Origin: Heterohyrax brucei
Taxonomy: Eukaryota; Chordata; Mammalia; Hyracoidea; Procaviidae
Length of the DNA: 64,000 nucleotides
NCBI GenBank assembly: GCA_028571685.1
Contig: CM053143.1
Coordinates: forward strand, 2,237,501 to 2,301,500
Reading direction: 5' to 3'
Shown one piece after another: positions 35,971 through 47,191 of the stretch; the first letter of the stretch is position 1; each line of letters starts with the position of its first letter. The position numbers and the translations under genes are program-made. A model generated the notes under the pieces. That model saw nothing but the letters and a program-made list of their open reading frames with translations. It was not told where the DNA came from and made no database searches.

Positions 35971-36265
35971 CTTTGCTCAATCTTCCTAGTCTTCATGCTT
36001 TACTCAATTCTAGTCTGCCTGCACTCCCTTTACTCAATCTTACTAGCCTTCTTCTTCTCCCTTTACTCAGTCTCTGTAGCTTGTTCCCTTTCCTTCACTC
36101 AATCTTCCTAGCCTGCCCTCTCTCCCTTCACTCAATCTTCCTAGGGTCCATCCTATCCCTTTACTCAATCTTCCTAGCCTGCCCTCTCTTTCTTCATTCA
36201 ATCTTCCTAGGATCCTTCTTCTCCCTTTACTCAGTCTTCCTAGCTTTCTCACTCTCCCTTTACTG
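35971..36265. repeat. 33-bp minisatellite, about nine units
   Basis: Units of ~33 bp with the core 'ctttactcaatcttcctag' followed by a pyrimidine-rich variable half. Because 33 is a multiple of three, both strands stay open as 11-residue repeats (plus: LHSIFLACPLS-like; minus: LGRLSEGREGR-like). There is no start context, family or flanking gene, so the frames are treated as by-products. Confidence 0.92.
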
Positions 36266-36540
36266 ATGTGCCACATAAATGATCTCAAAGTTGCCAACTG
36301 TGCTCTGAAATAAAGACTAATTTCTTGTAGCAACAGAGCTGCTATTGCCAAAAAACAAACTGAGAGTCTTATGGTAAGACTAGCTGAATTACAATGACAA
36401 CAAAATTTCCAATCTCAAATAGTGCTTGCAGTTAAAGTGTGGCAATAGTTGGAAAGAAATAGAATTCTGAAACTTGAAAGTTTCAAGTTCAAAGATAAGA
36501 CACACTTATTGGAAGACCCATTAAATGTGTGTCATCTTTT
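36266..36540. other. Anonymous sequence
   Basis: Holds 'aataaagactaatttcttg' right after the minisatellite. No recognisable gene or repeat was seen otherwise. Confidence 0.4.
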
Positions 36541-37985
36541 ATTTCTCTAGGTCATATTCCAAGATGGGGCATTGCTGGATCCTATGGTATTTCCACTTCT
36601 AGTTGTTTAATAAAGTACCAAATCTATTTTCAAAAGAGTTGTACCATTTTGTATTCCCACTAGCAGTGTATAAGTGTTCCAGTCCTCCATAGCCTCTCCA
36701 ATATTTTTTATTTTGTGTTTTTTGGATTAATGATAGCTTTGTTAAGGTGAAATAGCATCTCATTGCAGTTTTGATTCAGATTTCTCTAATGACTAATGAT
36801 CCTAAGCATTTCTTCATGCATGTGATAGTAGCCTACTTAAAGATTTCATTGGTAAAGTGCCTATTCATATCCTTTGCCCATTTTTTAATTGAGTTATTTT
36901 TCTTTTTGTTGTTCAAGTGTTGCTGTACCTTGAAGATTTAAGAAACTATATACTCTTCAGATTTGTGGTATCTAATTTGTGTTCCCAGTCTGTAGGTTAT
37001 TGTTTTACACTTTAGGTGAAGTCTTTCCATGAATCTATTTGATTTACAGGAGTGTCCAGATATCTGTTTTCTTTTCTGGTGTTTGTGCATTGTTACAAAT
37101 GTTTTGTATTCTGTTTATGTCATGTACTAGGGCTCTCAGTGTTGTGTATTTTTTTCTTGCATGATCTTTATCACTTTAGGTTTTATGTTTATGTCTTTGA
37201 TTCATTTTGAGTTAATTTTTATTCATGGTGTGAATGGTCCTTTTTTTTTTTTGATGACTATCCAGTTAAACTGACACCATTTGTTAAAGAGCTTTTCTCT
37301 TCCCCAATTATGTACTTCAGGCTTTTGTCAAATATCAGGTGCTTGTAGGTGGATGATTTTATGTCTGGATTCTAAATTTCGTTCTATTGGTCTATGCATC
37401 TGTTGTATCACTACCAGGGCCTTTTGACTAGAGTGGTGGTATAATAGATTGTAAAGTCAGCAGCATGAGGCCTTCCACTTTGTTCATCTTCAGTAATATT
37501 TTGCTTATATGAGGCTTAAAAAGCTTTACACATAACAATGGTAATTTGTCTCTCTATCTCATTAAAAAATTCCATTGGAATGTGGATAGGAATTGCATTG
37601 TTCCTATAGATCACTTTGAGGAGAATAGCCATCTTCACAATACTGAGTCTTCCTATTCCTGAGCACGGTTAGGTCTCTCCAAGTATTTAGGTCTTTTTTG
37701 GTTTCTTGCAGTAATGTCTTGCAATTTTCTTTGTATATGTCTTTCATTTCTCTGGTTAGATTTATTCCTAGGTACTTTATCTTCTGGGGGGCTACTGTAA
37801 ATGCTATTGTTTCAGTGATTTTTTTCTTTGATATTCTCTTTGTGTATCGGTGCATAAGATTCAACCAAGTTTTTGTACGTTTGTACTGTAATCTGATACT
37901 TTGCTGAACTCTTCTATTAATTTCAATACTTTGAGTGTGTGTATACTTTAGGATTTTCTGTGTAAAAGATCATATCTTTTTTTTC
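36541..37985 (-). pseudogene. L1 ORF2 3' part (copy E)
   Basis: In reverse complement this covers the RT thumb to the C-terminus; e.g. minus frame 37604-37864 gives KIKYLGINLTREMKDIYKEN and the following LQETKKDLN block. It is more diverged than copies A-D. Stops throughout. Confidence 0.8.
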
Positions 37986-38332
37986 TTTTTCATTATTGTT
38001 GGTTTAGTATCTGCTGAGACTTCATGTGTTTGATGTGTAGGATTGCTAGTTTCCTATATGGTTACCTTAGTAGTTACCCATAATTTTCTAAATTTAAACC
38101 TGTCTTTATTTTCCTTGCATTGTTTTGACTTCCTCACCATAAAAAGGATCTATGACTACATTTTTTAGATGCTCTTTTTGTTATAGTATTGTCATCTTTT
38201 ACATACAGACATTACAGTTTCCCTGTCTTCAGTGTTTTAACTTTAATTCATTTTTGTGATTTCCCTATCTGGGTTGATATTTGGTTGATCTGTCCTGCAG
38301 TTCTAGACTTGGTTGTTACTTGATGCTGTTGA

Positions 38333-38395
38333 TTTTCTAACCAGTAGCCAAGCCAGCCAAGTGCCGTCGAGTCAGATCTGACTTTTCTAACCAGT
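38333..38395 (-). mobile_element. 37-bp AfroSINE/RTE tail with 13-bp target duplication
   Basis: The insert at 38346-38382 is the reverse complement of the SINE/RTE 3' tail (contains 'gtgccgtcgagtcagatctg'). It is flanked by identical 'ttttctaaccagt' at 38333-38345 and 38383-38395. It sits in L1 copy E just beyond ORF1. Confidence 0.9.
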
Positions 38396-39031
38396 GGACT
38401 CTCTTTAATATTTCTTTTAATTTGCTTTCATTTTTCAAATTCTCTAAACTTACGTTATCTGGAAATGTCCCAATTTTGCCATTGTGTTTGAGAGGCAGTT
38501 TAGCTCGATATGTAATTCTTGGCTCACAGTTTTTTTCCTTTAAGGCTTTGTATCTGTCATCCCATTGCCTTCTTTCCAAATGGTTTCTGCTAAGTAGTGT
38601 GAGCTCAGTCTTACTGATTCTCCTATGCAGGTTATTTTTAATCTATCACTTGTCCCCTTTATAATTCTTTCCATATCTTTAACTTTGGCAAGTTAGATTA
38701 CAGTATGTCCTCTTGTCTTTCTTTTGGGATATACCTTGTTGGGGCATTGATAACCATCTTGGATAGATATTTTGTTATCCTTCAAAATATCAGAAAATTT
38801 CCTGTCAATATGTCTTCAACAGTTCTCTTTGAATTTTCTGTTATTGCCTTATGCTGGCACTCCAATCAGTTAGAGATTTTTCCTCATGATAGAGTTCCAC
38901 ATAATTCTTAGTGTTTCTTCACTATTTGTAATTTTTCCATCTGATTTTTCCTCAGATATCTTGGTTTCAAGTGCTTTATCTTCAGTGTCACTAGTTCTGC
39001 CTTCCATGGCCTCAATTCTGCTCCTTTGACT

Positions 39032-39060
39032 TTCTAATTCTGTAACTTACAGAATTAGAA
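39032..39060. repeat. Perfect 14-bp inverted repeat, 1-base loop
   Basis: Arms 39032-39045 ('ttctaattctgtaa') and 39047-39060 are exact reverse complements around a single C. It lies in the decayed ORF1 of L1 E. Confidence 0.95.
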
Positions 39061-39242
39061 TTGTCTATTTCTGTAGTTTACTTATTAATCCTGTAATTTT
39101 CTGCATGCTGTTTCTCTGTCCTTTCTTGCAGCTTGTTCAATTGGTCATGCTTTGCTATATTTTGCCTCATCTCCTTCCTGACATCTTGAAGAGTTGTAAA
39201 GACTTACCCTTTTGTATTCCACCTCCAATAATTTCAGAACGT

Positions 39243-39301
39243 TTTCTTCATCTCGACTCATGGCGACTCGACGGCACTTGGCTGGCTGGCTTTCTTCATC
39301 T
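39243..39301 (+). mobile_element. 37-bp AfroSINE/RTE tail with 11-bp target duplication
   Basis: The insert at 39254-39290 includes 'gactcgacggcacttggctg'. It is flanked by 'tttcttcatct' at 39243-39253 and 39291-39301. It has the same length as the insert at 38346 but the opposite orientation. Confidence 0.9.
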
Positions 39302-39350
39302 GGAAATTTCTTGATTGTTTAGGGAGCTTTCTGAAGCTATTGTGGTCTGT

Positions 39351-40365
39351 CTCTTTAAGTGACTTGTTATTTACTATTGCATTGAGCCATCAATAAGTTT
39401 TATTTGCTTATGTTTGCTTACTGTGTGTTAGCTTCTTGTTTTGAAATGCCCAAATAAACTGGTAATGTGAGCTAGTTTAATTATTGATACCTTTCAGGCT
39501 CTAACATCCCATCGCCAGATGGTTACTAGGCAGTTGAGTCCAGGCGTGTGTTTACTTTTCTTGTAGTGTCCAGCTCAGTTATTCAGGTAGCCAATCACAA
39601 ACTGTATAGTGCAGACTGTCCCCACATCCTAGATGGGTGAGGGTCATAAGTGTAGTTACAGGTATCTGATTGCATGTGGTGAGAAAGGCAGGATAGGAGT
39701 CGACACTGTCAGTGAGTGTATATGAAGAAAGCACAGGCAAAAGAATTCTTTCTGCCCTCACTTGCAGGATTAGAGGAACCAATTGATTATTTTATTTACT
39801 TCCCCTTCCTTGTTTGTTAAATTGTTCCCTTTCCAAGTCTAGCTGAAGGCTTAATGTGCACCTAAGAAGTCTTAATTCTGACCCAGGTAATGACATCAGA
39901 TTCTAGAGATGAGGGCAGTGCAGAAAAGGGATGGAAAAGCACTTGGAAAAGCATGTGAGGTTTATCCTGAAAGAAAGATTTACATACTCATGAGATAGAT
40001 TAGATGCAATCTCCTTAGCTTTGAGGATCGAATGCCGTTTCTTCACTGATTGTGAATTCATAAGTAGGCTCTCTGTCACTAGCTTTCTCCAGTTGAAGAA
40101 GATGCTTTCTGAAAGACACTGCTCTGCTCACCAGTCTCACAGCCACCAATCTGCCTGCAAATCTGCCATTCTTGTTGGATCATTTGTGGCCAGTCCTAGA
40201 TACTTCTGGACCTACTCTCCCTTCTCTGTCACTCAGTTCATTTCTCAACTTTCTCTTTGATATTCAGGGCTCCTTGAATGTGATATGTAATGAATTTTTT
40301 CTTTACCTTTGTTGTTTGAATTATCATAGGAAGCATCCAGCTACTCTATCTTCTTAGCCCTTCTA
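39351..40365 (-). other. 5' UTR-like part of L1 copy E plus unassigned sequence
   Basis: About 1 kb beyond ORF1 that ends in an L1-like start. Little of the middle can be aligned with the younger L1 5' UTRs. No gene seen. Confidence 0.5.
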
Positions 40366-41774
40366 CTTCGTTGTGGTTTTGATATTTATTTCTCTAACTT
40401 CTAGTAATCAAGAGCATGTCCTCATGTATCTGTTTGGACACCTGGCAGTCTTCTTTGGTGAACTGTCTGTTGAATTATGTTGCCCATCTTTTGGTTAGAT
40501 TGCCTTTTTGTTGTAGAGGTGTTGGATTTTCTTACAGATTTTAGAGATCAGAACTTTGTCTGATTTGTGACAGCCAATTTTTTTTCCCAGTCTGTAGTTC
40601 CTCTTTTTACTCTTTGGTGAAGTCTTTTGATGAGCATAAGTGTTTAATTTTTAGAAGATCCCAATTATCTAATTTATCATCCGGAGTTTATATGTCTATT
40701 GATTATGGTTTGTATCCAGATAATGCCATGTATGAGAGCTTCCAGCAGTGATTGCTAGTTTTTCTTCTATGAACTTTTGGGCTTTATATTTAGGTCTTTG
40801 ATCTATTTTAAATTAATTTTTATATGTGGAGTGAGGTATAGGTCATGTTTCTTTTTTTGCAGATGGACATACAGTTTTGTCAGCATCATTTGTTACAAAG
40901 ACAGTCTGTTCCCCGTTTGATGGTCTTTAGACCCTTGTCTAAGATCAGTTGTCCATAGGTGGACGGACTTACATCTGAGATCTCAATTATTTTCTCTTGG
41001 TTGGTATATTCTCTTGGTACTGATTTTTCTGTTTATCTTGAATCCTACTTTTCTGCTGAATCATACCCACACCAGACTGTTTTGACTACCACAGTGGCAG
41101 ACTAGATTCTAAACTCAGGCTGTGTGAGTCCCCCTACTCAATTCTTCAATAGTGCTCTACTTATCCAAATCTTCTTTCCTTTCTGTATAAAGTTTTTCCA
41201 TTTCTTTATAGAATTTTGTTGGTATTTAGACTGGGATTGTTTTTTATTTGTAAGTCACTTTGGGTAGATTTGTCATTTTCACAAAATTTAGTCTAGTATC
41301 CATGAGCGTGGTATTTATTCCCATTTATGTAGCTCTCTTGTAGTATCTTTTAAATTCCTGGTTAGATTTATTCGTAAGTATTCCATTTTTCAGGAGATAT
41401 TGTATATGACATTGTTTCCTGATTTTCTTTTCATTATTCTTTTTATTGATGTATAGGAATCCAACTGATTTTTCTGTTTATCTTGAATCCTACCCCTCTG
41501 CTGAATCTTTTTATCATTCTGGTAGTTTTCCCATAGCCTTTTGGGTTTTCTGTGTACAGCATCGTGTCACCTGCAAACAGGCAAAGCATAACTTCTTCAT
41601 TACCAGTTTGGATGCAATTGATTTCTTTTTCTTGTCTTATTGCTGTAGCTAGGGTTTCTAGCACAATATTAAATAAGAGTGGTGATAAAGGGCATCTTTG
41701 ACTTGTTCCTGTTCTCAAGCCCAACATTTTCAGCCTCTATTCATTAATAAGACGTTGGTTGTTTGTTGGGCTTT

Positions 41775-41940
41775 ACCGAAAACCAAGGCCACTGCCACCA
41801 AATTGATCCTCTGACTCATGGTGACCCTATAGGACAGAGTAGAACTGCCCCATAGAGTTTCCAAGGAGAACCTGGCAGACTTGAACTGTTAATACTTTGG
41901 TTAGCAAACATAGCGCTTAACTGTTATGCCACCAGGGTTC
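41775..41940 (-). mobile_element. AfroSINE inserted in L1 F
   Basis: The reverse orientation shows the typical body ('gaccctataggacagagtag', 'actgccccatagagtttcc') and a tRNA-like head at the right end ('gccaccagggtt'). Flanks 'tttgttgggctt' and 'tttgtttgctt' may be a diverged target duplication. Confidence 0.9.
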
Positions 41941-42900
41941 TTTGTTTGCTTAGATGTCCTTTATTATGTTTAGAAAATTTGCTTCTATACCTATTCATTG
42001 AGAGTTTTTATAAGGAATGGGTGTGAACATTGTCAGATGACCTTTCTGGGTCAATTGAGATAATCATGTGATTATTTTGTTTCCTTTTATTTGTATAGTA
42101 GGTTACATTGATTCATTTTCTAATGTTGAACCGTCTTTACATACCTGCTATGAATCCCACTGTTCTGTGATTTTTTTTCTTTTAAAGTATTGTTGAATTA
42201 TATTGGCTAGAATTTCATTGAGAATTTTTACATCTATACTCATGAGAGGTATTGGTCTGTAGTTTTCTTTTTTGGTAGTATCTTTTAGCATCTTTGCCTG
42301 GTTTTTTTGTATAAGGGTTATGCTACTTTCATAGAATGAATTTGGAAGTGTTGTTTCCTTTTCTGTGTTCTAAAATATCTTGAGTAGTGCTAGTGTAAGC
42401 TCTTCTCTGAAAGTTTGGTAGAATTCTCCACTGGAGCCATCTGGTCCGGGCCTTTTCTTTGTTGGGAGTTTTCATTTATTATCTTTTCAGTCTCTTTGGT
42501 TGTTACTTGTCGGTTCTGAATTTCAACATCTTTTTGTGTTAGTTTGGGTAGCCAGTTGTGATTCCAGAAGTTTTTCCACTTTCTCTGAGTTTTCAGTCTT
42601 GTTGGAGAATGATTTGTTACTATCCATTCTATTTCAGTTGAGTTTGTTGTAAATGTCTTAATTGGGTTATATGAGTTCACTTTGGTTTCCTCTTGATTAT
42701 TTGGCCAGTGGTTTGTCAATTTTTTTATCCTTTCAAAGAATGAAACTTTTTTATCATTATTATTTCTGTGCTCTATTTCATTATTTCTGCTCTGATCTTA
42801 ATTTTTTTCCTTTTTTCTGATGGTTGTGGACTGTATTATTTATTTATTTTGCTATTCTTTTCCTATTTGTTCCAGCTGTGTAACTAATGTTTTGATTTTG

Positions 42901-42911
42901 CCCCTTTCTTC
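42901..42911. repeat. Target-site duplication, left copy (L1 G)
   Basis: 'cccctttcttc', repeated exactly at 44776-44786. The L1 F ORF2 sequence is continuous when one copy and the insert are removed. Confidence 0.85.
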
Positions 42912-43025
42912 ATTTTGACTATTATAGCTTTGATTGAGTTTGTAGCCTTTCCTAACTGAGCAGGATTCTGGGTGATGTGTCCTGTATTTGCTTCTAAAAT
43001 ATAGTTACTGATTTTATTCTTCTAA

Positions 43026-43902
43026 GCCATGAGATTTTTTTTGGTATTTCTTATAGCTTTGTTTTGCTTTCAACAAAGTCTTTGAGTTTCTGTTTATCTG
43101 CAAATGCCTTGATTTCATTTTCATATTTGAAAGATAGTTTTGCAGGATATATAATTCTTGGTTGGGAGTTCTCCTTCAAGGCTTTGAATGTGCATGCCAC
43201 TGTCTCTGTGCTAACATGATTTCTGCTGAGAAATCGGATGAAAGCCTATAGGATTTCCCTCTGAATGGAAGCTTTGCTTTGAATCTTGCTGCCTTTAAGA
43301 GTGTCTGCTTATGTTTCATTTTGTTAAGCTTGATTATATGTCTTGGAGTCTTTCTTTTGAGATCTATACTGAGTGGCATTTGATATGCATCTTGGATATC
43401 TATATTCTCTTCTTTCATAATTTCAGGGAAGTTTTCTGTCAGCAGCTCAGCAACAACACTCTCTGTGTTCTCCGGTATCTCACCCTACTGAGGATGTCCA
43501 ATTAATCATAGATTGTTCTTCTTAATAGAGTCCCACATGCTTCTTAATGCTTCTTCATTTTTGTTGTTTCTTTTCTCTGATTTCTCTTCATAGATGCTGG
43601 AATCAAAAGCTCTGTCTTCTGAGTCAGAAAGTCTATTTTCCATTTGTTCCATTCTGTTTTATTGGCTTTGAATTGAAATTTCTATCTCTGATTTTGTTCT
43701 TGATCTGTTGGATTGCAGAGTACTGGTGTTCCATCAGATCAAACAGCTTTCTTAATTTTCCATTTTGTTCTGCTGCATTTTGTATAAGATCTAGGAGGTC
43801 TCTCTATATAATCTTTTTACGTTCACCTTCTGATAGTTCAGGAAGGTTTCTTCATCTGGGAAGTTGTGAGGTGCTTTCTTTTGGGTGGCCTTCTGAAACC
43901 AT
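43026..43902 (-). pseudogene. L1 ORF1 (piece G), decayed
   Basis: The start codon on the minus strand is at 43900-43902 and reads MVSEGHP, equivalent to MASEGSQ of copy C. Minus frame 43176-43418 (KEENIDIQDAYQMPLSIDLK... AEIMLAQRQWHA) covers the RNA-binding and early C-terminal domain. Frameshifts and stops break the rest. It is closer to copy C than to the surrounding L1 F. Confidence 0.85.
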
Positions 43903-44775
43903 GGATGATTTCTTGGTTATGCTTTTCTACAGAGTTCATTGTGTTTGGGGCATCATGTGAGTCAAACGAGGCTGGGAGAGATACTGTGAGGATGGACAGC
44001 AGTTGTTTCTCTAGGCCATCGTAAAATGAAAAGTAGAAGGTATCTGACAACTTCCAAAGTCTGTCGGGTTTTCAGGTGTACAGGTCCCTCTTCCCAGCTG
44101 GCAAAGCAAACACCTCTACATTGAACCCCAGATGTTATAAGCTAGTTCAAAATACAAAAAGACTACTGTCTTGCTGGCCTCTGCTGCCAGGTCCCAGGCA
44201 CAGGCTTCACTGTGTAAAATGCTGCTTTACTGCAGGAAAAGCACTCTCTTCTGTGCAGCTGCTGCCTCACAGCCTAGGAATTAGGTCCAGCTGAGGCCTC
44301 CATATGGGTATGTCTGCCTCCCAATGGGACGAGATGGTGTCCTGCACAAGCTCCCCTCCTGCCTTGGTGTGGTCTACTCTCGTGGAGGCAGAAAGAGAGG
44401 CCAACGGTGCCGAGATGCACAGAGTCCAAAGGTGGGCTCTCAAACTATGACAATTTCACCTGCTGATCCCACCAATGGTGCATCTGAAATTAGCTGCTAG
44501 TCAAGGCCCAGCTTTGCCTGTTGGCTAAGACAGAGAAAATAAAGTTAAAATGTTGAGTTACCTTTGGTCCATGAAAGCCAGCACTCACCAAGAGTGGGGG
44601 TCAGCAAAAGAGGAGATTTTCCATTCAGTGGTATGAAGTCCAAATTAATATCCCTATGCTGTGCCCTAGGGCTCATAAGATGTCCAGAAGGCTCCATTTA
44701 ATTGTCAGTTCAGGTCTTGGTTTCCAGAAGGATTTTGGGAGTTGTGGTTTTAGTCTGCCGTCTTGACTTCACCAC
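43903..44775 (-). promoter_or_regulatory. L1 piece G 5' UTR
   Basis: About 870 bases alignable in reverse with 20415-21462. The outer edge is 'accacccc'. The YY1-like core is changed to 'aagacggc'. Confidence 0.72.
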
Positions 44776-45670
44776 CCCCTTTCTTCTTTTTGGATGTGTA
44801 TACCTATTGCTATAAATGGACCACTGATGACTCCCTTTACTCTGTCCCAGAAGTTTTAGTACAATGTATTTTCATTCTGATTTGATTCTAGGATTTTTTA
44901 TTCCATCTTTGATTTCTTCTTTTATCTAGTGGTTTTCAAACAAGGTGTTAGTCAGTGATTTTTTTTCATTGTTCTTTGTGTTGTTAAATTTCTCTGTTTA
45001 TGATGTTGTGGTCAGAGGAGATACTTTGTATTATCTCAGTGTTTTGGGTTTTGCTGATAGTGGCTCTGTCTCCTAAGATGTAATCTATGCTGGAGAACAT
45101 TTCATGTACATTTCATGTGCACTGGAAAAGACTGTTATTTGCAGCTGTTGAGTGGAGTGTTCTGTATACATATATGAGGTCAAGATGGCTGATGGTGCCC
45201 TTTTGCTCTTCCGTATCTTTCTGAGTTTCTTGCTACATGTTTTTCCCTTTACTCAGAATGGTGTATTAATGTCTCCTAATATTGTGGAACTGCCAATTTC
45301 TCTTTTCAGTGTAGATAGAATTTCTTTTATGTATTTTACAGCTCTGTGATTGGATGCATAAGTGTTAACTATGGTTAAATGTGTGTGATACACCATTCCT
45401 TAACTTTATATAGTGCCCTTCTTTGTTTTTTGTGGTAGATTTTGTTTCAGCAGATTCTATTTTGTCTGGAATTAGTATTGCCACTCCTGCTCTTTTTTGG
45501 TAGTTATTTGATATATTTTTTCATGTTTTGATTTTTAATATTTACATCCTTGTGTAAACAGTACATTGATAAATCTTTTTTAGAAAAAAATGCATTCTGT
45601 CACTCTCCATCTCTTTATGTGTGCATTTAGGCTATTTACTTTTAGTGTAATTATTAATAGTAGCAAGTTT
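44776..45670 (-). mobile_element. Old L1 copy F, ORF2 endonuclease part (continuation)
   Basis: ORF2 resumes after the right target duplication ('cttctttttggatgtg'), covering linker and endonuclease back to the N-terminal 'LSIITL'-like block at ~45650. No open frame. Confidence 0.78.
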
Positions 45671-46094
45671 ATTGTCTGAGCCCTATTTTAGGATCAAAAT
45701 GCTGTGAAAGATGCCTTTTTCAAAGCAAGAAGCTATTCAAAGTGGTGTAACACGTGGGTAAGTCATAGTTTTCATCCTTCCTCTTCTTATTTACAATAAT
45801 TAGATAAAAAATTTTAGAGAATTTCGAAACATGTCTTCTTGAACTAGCACATTAAATTGAGATCACATGTTAGTATAATTATGCTCGAAGACATGTGTAT
45901 CAGTTATATATCAACTCATATCAATCTAATTTTGGCAATGAATATTTACCTTTGTCTTTATTTTGGCCTTCTGATGTAACAGTGAAAATTCCCACTGAGG
46001 AAGACAGACACCTCATCTGGATTAGGTAAGAGGTAAAATATAAATGCAAGTTATAAATGCACACTATTATGCAGTATTTAAATGTATCCTCTAG
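45671..46094. other. Anonymous AT-rich sequence
   Basis: No repeat, gene or RNA recognised. Confidence 0.5.
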
Positions 46095-46136
46095 TATTAC
46101 AGTGATTAAGTGCTTGGCTGCTAACCAGAAGGTCTT
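46095..46136 (+). mobile_element. AfroSINE head fragment
   Basis: 'gattaagtgcttggctgcta' followed by 'accagaaggtc' matches the tRNA-like 5' head of AfroSINE. The body is absent. Confidence 0.75.
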
Positions 46137-46409
46137 CACTCATTTCATTATAATGTTTTATTTTGTCTTTTCTAGCTGCCTTTCGAAATCTTCTGTTCCA
46201 TCATTTTACTTCATTTCTTCCATTTGCTTTAACTACTCTGTCTTTAAGAACAAATTTCAAAGTTCTTCTGATATCCATTTTTTTTCTTTCTTTCCTACCT
46301 TTTTAGTGTTCTTTTGCTTTCTTCATGTATGATGTCCGTGATGTCTTCCCAAAACTTACCTGGTCTTTGGTCACTAGTGTTACGTGAGTCAAATCTATTC
46401 TTGTAATGA
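46137..46409 (-). mobile_element. RTE-type LINE, linker region (part 1)
   Basis: The reverse complement reads as the region between the RTE endonuclease and reverse transcriptase. It is interrupted at ~46410 by an LTR and continues at 47192. Confidence 0.78.
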
Positions 46410-47191
46410 TGTAACAATGATGTAGGGGTGATATCTGACCTCCTCTAACTTCACCAGGGGTAAAGAGAGTCACGATCAACAGCCCAAGGCTGATTTCTAT
46501 AAAACAGAGGCCAGACATTCCTCTTCTTTCTTATATCTGTACCAACTGTGATACCAATCATTCCTCCTCTACTGGATTCAGTAATATAGTGCAATGGCCA
46601 CATGTAACTCACACACAATACCCACAATTGTGGTGTTTATTAAGGAAGTAACAGATTGCAATTTAGGTTCAAGAACACTCAGAATACAGCTGTTCCATCA
46701 GGATAGCCTGTGTTCAGAAGTGGTTACAAGGACACCTCTGTCTGGTCCTAGGCCTCTGCTCTGCTCTGCTCTGCTCGAGCAGTTATTAAACAGTGCTGTT
46801 TTAGTTCCTGCCAGTCAGTCCTCAGAGGAATTTTAGGCACTCAACTTTGTTAATCCATGAGCCAGAAAGCCCACCATGCTATCTTCTGAAATGGCTCTCT
46901 GGAACCACTTCTCTCTATTTCTCTCTGTCTCTTGGTTCCAGGATTTTCGAGCATAGGGATCACAGGTCCAAAGCACATCTCTCTGTTCTCAGCTGCTGTT
47001 CCTTGGTGGGGGTAAGATCCTCTCTCTCTTGCCTCTGGGGTGGCTCACCCCAAGCCCTGCTGGATCGCAAAACTGACCACTCCCTATGGCATGTCACAGT
47101 TACCCTATTAGACAATCCAGTCCAGTCACCTTGATGAGTTACAAGACCATGGCAAGCAAAGCTACAAAACAGCAATCCATCACACTACACA
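46410..47191 (-). mobile_element. ERVL-like solo LTR inside RTE
   Basis: About 780 bases that break an otherwise continuous RTE. On the minus strand the segment starts TGT and ends ACA and has an AATAAA in 'ccttaataaacaccac' (~46635), about two thirds in. A (ctctg)n run lies at 46756-46783. The 5-bp duplication could not be fixed because the edges are uncertain by a few bases. The family name is tentative. Confidence 0.6.
46756..46783. repeat. (ctctg)n short tandem repeat
   Basis: Four to five units of 'ctctg' within the solo LTR. Confidence 0.85.

Larger units (their letters stand above)
38396..39350 (-). pseudogene. L1 ORF1 (copy E)
   Basis: Minus frame 38337-38579 contains the C-terminal domain (RRQWDDRYKALKEKN.EPRITYRAKLP). 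Upstream coiled-coil coding is broken. The N-terminal portion lies near 39300-39350. It is interrupted by the 37-bp tail at 39254-39290. Confidence 0.75.
36541..40365 (-). mobile_element. Old L1 copy E, internally deleted
   Basis: Minus orientation. An ORF2 3' part (36541-37985) is joined to an ORF1-ORF2 spacer (37990-38332), then ORF1 (38396-39350) and a 5' UTR-like stretch ending at ~40365 in the reverse of 'ggctaagaagatagagtag', an L1 5' start. The ORF2 5' half is missing. Two 37-bp SINE/RTE tails are inserted in it. Confidence 0.75.
40366..42911 (-). mobile_element. Old L1 copy F, ORF2 3' part (interrupted)
   Basis: A decayed reverse-complement ORF2. It includes the RT palm in minus frame 41443-41727 ([14 protein letters not shown], then a Leu-Phe-Ala-Gly-Asp variant of the FADD box) and the linker in 42390-42719. 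It is split at 42911 by L1 piece G and continues at 44776. An AfroSINE is inserted at 41775-41940. Confidence 0.82.
42912..44775 (-). mobile_element. L1 piece G: 5' UTR + ORF1 + start of spacer only
   Basis: The right edge is an L1 first-base start ('gtgaagtcaagacggcagac' when reversed, like copy C). ORF1 and ~100 bases of spacer follow, and then the element stops at 42912 with no ORF2, no 3' UTR and no T-tract. An exact 11-bp duplication flanks it. Confidence 0.85.

Noticed and set aside
35874-36351. Repetitive protein encoded by the minisatellite frames (both strands)
   Set aside because: The frames stay open only because the unit is a multiple of three; there is no start context, homology or neighbouring gene.
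36266-36540. ERV gag-like text after the minisatellite
   Set aside because: A few Leu/Glu-rich words in one frame, interrupted at once by stops; no motif is recognisable.
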